From positions 42,066-106,065 of the forward strand of contig NZ_SCMU01000010.1 of the NCBI RefSeq assembly GCF_005503695.1: a stretch of DNA of 64,000 nt, given 5' to 3'. How positions within the stretch are numbered: the first letter of the stretch is position 1; every line of letters begins with the position of its first letter. Under the pieces are notes generated by a model, which ran no database searches, had not been told where the DNA came from, and saw only the letters and a program-made list of their open reading frames with translations. Below, one piece after another: positions 59,576 to 64,000 of the stretch. The DNA is from Sphingopyxis sp. 2PD (GTDB lineage Bacteria > Pseudomonadota > Alphaproteobacteria > Sphingomonadales > Sphingomonadaceae). A program made the translations under genes and the position numbers.

Positions 59576-60889
59576 ATGGCGACGATCCCTCCCCCCGAAG
59601 GTGTAGAACCGGTCCTGCCGGACGCGACACCCAAAACGCCGTCCCCACTCAGCTTTCCCGACTATCGCTATTATTGGCTGGCGCGCTTCACTGCGGTGAT
59701 GGCAACGATGGCGATGGTCGTGGTCATCGGGTACCAGCTCTATGACACCGCGCGCACCGATTACGGCATGTCGATCCGCGAGGCTTCGTTCCAGCTCGGC
59801 TTGCTCGGGCTGGTCCAGTTCATACCGCTGGCAATCCTGACCCCGGTAGCGGGCTGGGTCGCAGACCGGTTCGAGCGGCGCAAGGTTGCGATCTTTGCCA
59901 ATATGATCGACCTCGCCATCGCGGTCCTGCTCGGCTGGTACACCTGGACGGACGGTCTGACCCTGCCGCTGCTCTTTGCCCTCGCCGCGCTGCACGGCGT
60001 CGCGCGCGTCTTTGTCGGTCCCGCGATGAGCGCAATCGCTCCAAACATCGTCCCGCCCGCCGTCCTGCCCCGCGCGATCGCGATGAGCAGCATCGCATGG
60101 CAGTCGGCATCGGTCGTGGGCCCTGCCGCGGGCGGGCTGATCTATGCCGCGCATCCCGCATCGGTCTATGTCTTTTCCGCCATTCTGCTCGCCATCTCGG
60201 CCTTTACGATCAGCCGCGTGCGCCCGGTGCTGCCGCCTCCCAGCGAGGTCCGCCGCCACCCCTTGCGCGAGATGGCCGACGGGTTGCAATTCACTTGGCG
60301 CGAGCGCTTTCTCCTCGGCACGATCACCCTCGACCTGTTCGCAGTCATCCTGTCGGGTGCGACGGCGCTGCTGCCCGTGTTCGCGCGCGACATCTTGCAG
60401 ACGGGTTCGGAAGGGCTCGGTTTCCTGCGCGCGGCCCCCGCGGTCGGCGCCGCAATCGTCGCGCTCGGGCTCGCCGTCCGCCCGATCGAACGAAACGTCG
60501 GGGTCAAGATGCTGTGGGCGGTCGCCGCCTTCGGTGCGGGGACCGTCGCCTTCGGCTTTTCGAGCAACTTTTTCCTCTCGCTCGGCCTGCTCGTGCTGAT
60601 GGGCGCGGCTGACATGTTCTCGGTCTTTGTCCGCGGGACGCTGATCCAGCTCAACACCCCCGATCATATGCGCGGCCGTGTCAGCGCGGTGTCGGGGCTG
60701 GCGATTTCGGCGTCGAACGAGCTTGGCGAAATGCGCGCGGGATCGATGGCGGCGGCCTTCGGCCCGATCCCTGCGATCGTCGTCGGCGGCGTCGCAGCGA
60801 TCGGCGTCACGGCGCTGTGGGCGTGGATATTTCCCGAACTGCGGCGCGCCCGAACTTTTGAACCGCAATTCAAGCAGCAGACGCATTAG
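59576..60889 (+). CDS. MFS exporter (DHA3/EntS-like)
   Basis: The 437-residue protein has about twelve helices, with the first loop WVADRFERRKVAIFANM, and ARVFVGPAMSAIAPNIVPPAVLPRAIAMSS, RGRVSAVSGLAISASNELGEMRAG. This resembles EntS (enterobactin exporter) and other DHA3-type efflux proteins. The substrate is unknown; no siderophore genes are near. It diverges from the DUF885 gene with 129 bases between. Confidence 0.82.
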   Translation: MATIPPPEGVEPVLPDATPKTPSPLSFPDYRYYWLARFTAVMATMAMVVVIGYQLYDTARTDYGMSIREASFQLGLLGLVQFIPLAILTPVAGWVADRFERRKVAIFANMIDLAIAVLLGWYTWTDGLTLPLLFALAALHGVARVFVGPAMSAIAPNIVPPAVLPRAIAMSSIAWQSASVVGPAAGGLIYAAHPASVYVFSAILLAISAFTISRVRPVLPPPSEVRRHPLREMADGLQFTWRERFLLGTITLDLFAVILSGATALLPVFARDILQTGSEGLGFLRAAPAVGAAIVALGLAVRPIERNVGVKMLWAVAAFGAGTVAFGFSSNFFLSLGLLVLMGAADMFSVFVRGTLIQLNTPDHMRGRVSAVSGLAISASNELGEMRAGSMAAAFGPIPAIVVGGVAAIGVTALWAWIFPELRRARTFEPQFKQQTH

Positions 60890-60934
60890 CGCAATCGGTT
60901 CAACGCATTTGCCCGTCGGTCCATCTATCGGCTA

Positions 60935-60962
60935 TTGTCAATTAGTTTGATTGAGTTAAATT
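60935..60962 (+). promoter_or_regulatory. Candidate promoter of the hydrolase-cysK operon
   Basis: TTGTCA at 60935-60940 and TAAATT at 60957-60962 are 16 bases apart, in an unusually AT-rich stretch, about 50 bases before the hydrolase start at 61014. Confidence 0.5.
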
Positions 60963-61013
60963 TCCTCCACCCGTCACCGCGGTTTCCCCTCCCCCTCAAA
61001 TGGAGCGACCGCC

Positions 61014-61682
61014 ATGCATCACCTGACTATCCAGCACAAAATCTTGACGATCCCCGGACTTAACAACAGCGGCCCGACCCACTGGCAAAGCTTGTGGGAA
61101 CGCCGCTTCGCGCGATGCGAACGCGTCGAGCTTGGACAATGGGATGCCCCCGACAAGGACCTATGGGTCGACCGGATCGCCGACGCGATCGGCGTTGAAC
61201 CCGATCCGATCCTGATCGTCGCGCACAGCCTCGGCTGTCACGCTTTTGCCCACTGGTTCGCGGGGGCGAGCAGCGTCGCGCGCGACCGCATTGTCGGCGC
61301 ACTGCTCGTCGCCCCGCCCGACCTGACGCAGCTGCGCCGCAATCATCGCATAGCGGGCTTTGCCGATTCGCCCGCGCTGTCGTCACGGACGCCGATGATC
61401 GTCGTTGCCAGCGATGACGATCCCTATGCAAAAACCGCGCATGTCTGGCGCTTGTCGCGGCACTGGGACGCGCGGTTCGTGAACGCGGGTCCCTTTGGCC
61501 ATATCAACGCCGAATCGGGTATCGGGGACTGGCCTTATGGACAGTATCTGCTCGCCTCGTTACAACCCGCGCCGACGCCGGTGCTGGCGGACGAGGCCCG
61601 CTGGCTCCGCGCCGGTGACTGGCCAAACCGCGTCCGCCGCGACCCGCGTTTCGAATTCAACGAAAGAGCGCACCGATCATGA
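61014..61682 (+). CDS. RBBP9/YdeN-family alpha/beta hydrolase
   Basis: The 222-residue protein begins [20 protein letters not shown], characteristic of the YdeN/RBBP9 family. The nucleophile is Ser72 in AHSLGCHAF, with Asp in VASDDDPY and His in FGHINAESG. It is a serine hydrolase of unknown substrate. Its TGA overlaps the cysK start as ATGA, which suggests a common transcript and a possible link to sulfur metabolism (inference). Confidence 0.88.
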   Translation: MHHLTIQHKILTIPGLNNSGPTHWQSLWERRFARCERVELGQWDAPDKDLWVDRIADAIGVEPDPILIVAHSLGCHAFAHWFAGASSVARDRIVGALLVAPPDLTQLRRNHRIAGFADSPALSSRTPMIVVASDDDPYAKTAHVWRLSRHWDARFVNAGPFGHINAESGIGDWPYGQYLLASLQPAPTPVLADEARWLRAGDWPNRVRRDPRFEFNERAHRS

Positions 61683-62599
61683 AAGCCAATTCGATCCTCG
61701 ATACCATCGGCAACACGCCGCACATCCGTCTGGCCAAGCTGTTTCCGGGCGCCGAAGTCTGGGTGAAATCGGAACGCAGCAACCCCGGCGGATCGATCAA
61801 GGATCGCATCGGCCTCGCGATGATCGAGGCAGCCGAAAAGGATGGCAGCCTGACAGCCGGCGGCACCATCGTCGAGCCGACGTCGGGGAACACCGGCATC
61901 GGTCTCGCGATGGCCGCCGCGGTCAAGGGCTACAAGCTCGTCCTCGTGATGCCCGAAAGCATGTCGGTCGAGCGCCGCCGGTTGATGCTCGCCTATGGCG
62001 CGACCTTTGACCTGACCCCGCGCGAAAAGGGCATGAAGGGCGCGATCGAGCGCGCGATCGAGCTCGTCGAGACGACCCCCGGCGCGTGGATGCCGCAGCA
62101 GTTCGAAAATGAAGCCAATATCGACGTCCATGTCCGCACGACCGGCCCTGAAATCCTCGCCGATTTCAGGGACAGCCCGATCGACGTTCTGATCACCGGC
62201 GTCGGCACCGGCGGCCACATCACCGGCACCGCGCAGTTCCTCAAACAACATTGGCCGAACCTCAAGGTGTTCGCGGTCGAGCCCGAAGCCTCGCCGGTCA
62301 TCTCGGGCGGCCAGCCTGCGCCGCACCCGATCCAGGGTATCGGCGCGGGCTTCATCCCGCGCAACCTCCACACCGACCTGCTCGACGGGGTAATCAAGGT
62401 CGACGCTGGCGCGGCGAAGGATTTCGCCCGCCGCGCCGCGACCAAGGAAGGCATGCTCGTCGGCATCTCGTCGGGCGCCACCCTCGCCGCAATCGCGCAG
62501 AAGCTCGGCGATCTGCCGTCGGGCACGCGCGTGCTTGGCTTCAACTATGATACCGGCGAGCGCTACCTTTCGGTCCCCGATTTCCTGCCGGAGATCTGA
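61679..62599 (+). CDS. cysK: Cysteine synthase A
   Basis: The 306-residue PLP enzyme has Lys41 in [15 protein letters not shown] as the Schiff base, the phosphate/substrate loop [14 protein letters not shown] and [14 protein letters not shown]. It makes cysteine from O-acetylserine and sulfide. ATG at 61679 overlaps the hydrolase stop. It is followed by the SleB-type gene 9 bases later. It is separate from metZ at 15.5 kb, the other sulfide-using enzyme here. Confidence 0.95.
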   Translation: MKANSILDTIGNTPHIRLAKLFPGAEVWVKSERSNPGGSIKDRIGLAMIEAAEKDGSLTAGGTIVEPTSGNTGIGLAMAAAVKGYKLVLVMPESMSVERRRLMLAYGATFDLTPREKGMKGAIERAIELVETTPGAWMPQQFENEANIDVHVRTTGPEILADFRDSPIDVLITGVGTGGHITGTAQFLKQHWPNLKVFAVEPEASPVISGGQPAPHPIQGIGAGFIPRNLHTDLLDGVIKVDAGAAKDFARRAATKEGMLVGISSGATLAAIAQKLGDLPSGTRVLGFNYDTGERYLSVPDFLPEI

Positions 62600-62608
62600 G
62601 GACGGTTC

Positions 62609-63763
62609 ATGCGCCCCGTTGGCGATCAAGCAGCGTTGCCAATATGGCGCGACTGGTCCGGTTGGCTGTTCGTGCTGCTGGCCGCGGCCGCGATCGCGCT
62701 CGTCCTTTATGCCAGCGGCCGAAACCCCGAGCGGGCCTTGACCGCGCGCCCGCACCCGGTCGCGCCGCCCGCCGACGTCGTCCCCGACGTGCTGCCGATG
62801 GAATTCGCCCCGGTCGCGGAGGACGACGCCCGCGCTGCCAACGCGCGCATCGCCCTCATTACAAAGGGCTTCATTGCCCCGCGTCCCTTCATCTACGCCG
62901 GAAATGGCGATGCCAAGGCGCGCGCACGCGACTGCCTCGCCGCCGCGATGCTGTATGAGGCGGGTGACGACGCGAGGGGCCAGCAGGCCGTCGGTCAGGT
63001 CGTCATCAATCGCGCCCGCCATCCCGCCTTCCCCAAATCGATCTGCGGGGTGGTATTCCAGGGATCGGAGCGCGTCACCGGCTGCCAGTTTACCTTCACC
63101 TGCGACGGGGCGCTCGCCCGCCGCTATTCGGACGCCGCCTGGCAGCGCGCGCGGAACAACGCCGACCTGATGCTGTCGGGCGGCACCTATCCGCCCGTCG
63201 GCCTTGCAACGCATTATCACACCGACTGGGTGCGCCCTTATTGGAGCGACAGTCTTGAGAAGATCGCGATCGTCGATACGCACCTTTTCTTCCGCTGGCC
63301 GGGTTACTGGGGCACGCCGGGGGCGTTTCGCGGTGCCGTGTCGGGCAGCGACGGACCGGTCGCAAAACTCGCCGCCATCTCACCGCTCCACGCTATCGCG
63401 CTCGGGTTGCCCGCCGAACTCGCGACGGGCGTCGACGCCAACGCCGCGGTCGGCGAAGCGCGCGTCGTGGCGGGTGCGGGCGATAGCGCGGGCCGCGACA
63501 CCATCTACACCCAGCTCGACCGCCGCGCCGCGCCCGAGAGCTTCGTCACCACCGCGCTCAGGCTGTGCGGCGACAAGCCTTATTGCAAGTTCATGGGCTG
63601 GACCAACCCGGTCCTGAAACCCGACAGCGACGCGATGAGCGACACGCAGCGCGCGGCAATGAGCTTTTCCTACCTCCGCGACGACAAGGCGGGGTTCGAA
63701 AAGGCGCTGTGGAATTGCAGCGAATATAAGCGCGACGATGCAAGGCAGTGCATGAAGCGGTAG
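62609..63763 (+). CDS. SleB-type cell wall hydrolase
   Basis: The 384-residue protein has one N-terminal membrane helix (WSGWLFVLLAAAAIALVLYA, about 16-35), a proline-rich linker and a Hydrolase_2/SleB domain: CLAAAMLYEAGDDARGQQAVGQVVINRARHPAFPKSICGVVFQG with catalytic Glu117, GCQFTFTCDG and ATHYHTDWVRPYW. It is expected to cut peptidoglycan from the inner-membrane side. Four or more cysteines in the C-terminal part (LCGDKPYC, WNCSEY, RQCMK) may form disulfides. ATG at 62609 follows GAGGAC. Confidence 0.86.
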   Translation: MRPVGDQAALPIWRDWSGWLFVLLAAAAIALVLYASGRNPERALTARPHPVAPPADVVPDVLPMEFAPVAEDDARAANARIALITKGFIAPRPFIYAGNGDAKARARDCLAAAMLYEAGDDARGQQAVGQVVINRARHPAFPKSICGVVFQGSERVTGCQFTFTCDGALARRYSDAAWQRARNNADLMLSGGTYPPVGLATHYHTDWVRPYWSDSLEKIAIVDTHLFFRWPGYWGTPGAFRGAVSGSDGPVAKLAAISPLHAIALGLPAELATGVDANAAVGEARVVAGAGDSAGRDTIYTQLDRRAAPESFVTTALRLCGDKPYCKFMGWTNPVLKPDSDAMSDTQRAAMSFSYLRDDKAGFEKALWNCSEYKRDDARQCMKR

Positions 63764-63806
63764 GATGCGGGTGGCGGCATTGGGGTTGGGGCGGACGTAC
63801 CTAGAC

Positions 63807-63896
63807 CGTCGCCCCCGCGAAGGCGGGGGCCGCTGCCGGTTTACACTGCGTCGCAGGAATTGACGGCTGGCGGCCCCCGCCTTCGCGGGGGCGACG
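63807..63896. repeat. Intergenic palindrome, family D
   Basis: The arm at 63807-63833 begins CGTCGCCCCCGCGAAGG and its exact complement lies at 63870-63896, a perfect 27-bp inverted repeat with a 36-base middle. Each arm is also internally self-complementary (CCCCCGC-GAAG-GCGGGGG). It occupies the gap between the SleB-type gene and the last partial gene. Confidence 0.85.
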
Positions 63897-63925
63897 ACAG
63901 TATTCGGACGAAACCGGCCCCGCGC

Positions 63926-64000
63926 CTATCCGTGCGGCTTGATCAGATATTTCTCGCCCGTGCGCTTCGCATTATAGGCCTGCGCCGTATCGACATCGAG
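63926..64000 (-). CDS. C-terminal end of an unidentified gene (runs off the window)
   Basis: On the minus strand an open frame enters from the right edge and ends in TAG at 63926-63928. The visible 24 residues end TGEKYLIKPHG. This is too short to identify a family. It converges on the SleB-type gene. The reading frame is inferred from the absence of other stops and from the position after a terminator-like repeat. Confidence 0.4.
   Translation of the reverse strand, partial: LDVDTAQAYNAKRTGEKYLIKPHG

Noticed and set aside
61014..63763. Hydrolase, cysK and SleB-type gene considered as a defence or toxin operon.
   Set aside because: Each has a standard housekeeping assignment, and no nuclease, sensor or mobile element accompanies them.

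Overview
The window is a stretch of GC-rich alphaproteobacterial chromosome, and everything readable in it fits a sphingomonad, probably Sphingopyxis or a close relative. The indicators are a GcrA cell-cycle regulator, F0 ATP synthase genes with the duplicated b/b' subunits and separated from F1, the trpF-trpB-trpA-accD-folC run, a SapC-family protein, and dispersed intergenic palindromes of a kind I associate with sphingomonads. The genus is an inference. I see no rRNA operon, prophage, insertion sequence, integrase or CRISPR array. Coding density is high and no gap without a gene reaches 300 bases.

Layout. 1-3 kb: the start of a Tad-pilus pseudopilin pair (tadG-like partial, tadE-like), a YghU-type glutathione transferase and a CoA-transferase. 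3-6.3 kb: a large secreted beta-propeller/amidohydrolase. 6.4-10.8 kb: tRNA-Ser(CGA), a YIP1 membrane protein, hspQ, an orphan ABC-2 permease, gcrA, a thioesterase and an outer-membrane barrel. 10.9-21.9 kb: parE, a serine hydrolase, a LysR regulator, apaG, metZ, leuB, recO, a thioesterase, uvrC and an SDR. 22.2-24.8 kb: the F0 operon atpI-atpB-atpE-atpF'-atpF with its promoter. 24.9-28.8 kb: the ydbH-ynbE-ydbL envelope operon. 28.9-32.6 kb: radC, a Rnk-like factor, two paralogous small exported proteins (one with EF-hands) and purB. 32.7-38.8 kb: lapA-pyrF, then trpF-trpB-trpA-accD-folC. 39-49.6 kb: ampG, a receiver-only protein, a pseudouridine synthase with rsmD, an MHS transporter, uvrD, a DUF4349 lipoprotein, a TPR/aspartyl hydroxylase, an acyl-CoA dehydrogenase and tRNA-Ala(CGC). 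49.8-64 kb: an oxidoreductase, a DEAD-box helicase, a small secreted Cys protein, an FAD-linked dehydrogenase, SapC, cytochrome b561, an SDHAF4-like factor, rsmB, a DUF885 lipoprotein, an MFS exporter, an alpha/beta hydrolase with cysK, and a SleB-type hydrolase. A further minus-strand gene enters at the right edge.

Most genes are housekeeping: DNA repair (uvrC, recO, radC, uvrD), topology (parE), amino-acid synthesis (metZ, leuB, trp, cysK), nucleotides (purB, pyrF), translation and ribosome maturation (rsmB, rsmD, Rlu-type), and energy (F0, SDHAF4-like, b561). Translational coupling is common, with ATGA start/stop overlaps at many junctions. The most informative regulatory signals are a GTTC-N7-GTTC LexA-type box just before uvrD, a heat-shock-like promoter abutting hspQ, and a terminator-like hairpin between the F0 promoter and atpI. 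Four sets of inverted repeats sit mainly in intergenic ends, and one supplies the ribosome-binding site of folC. I found no clear undescribed defence or mobile system. The best leads for new biology are the ydbH-ynbE-ydbL locus, the F0 leader, the EF-hand paralogue pair and the orphan enzymes listed under findings.
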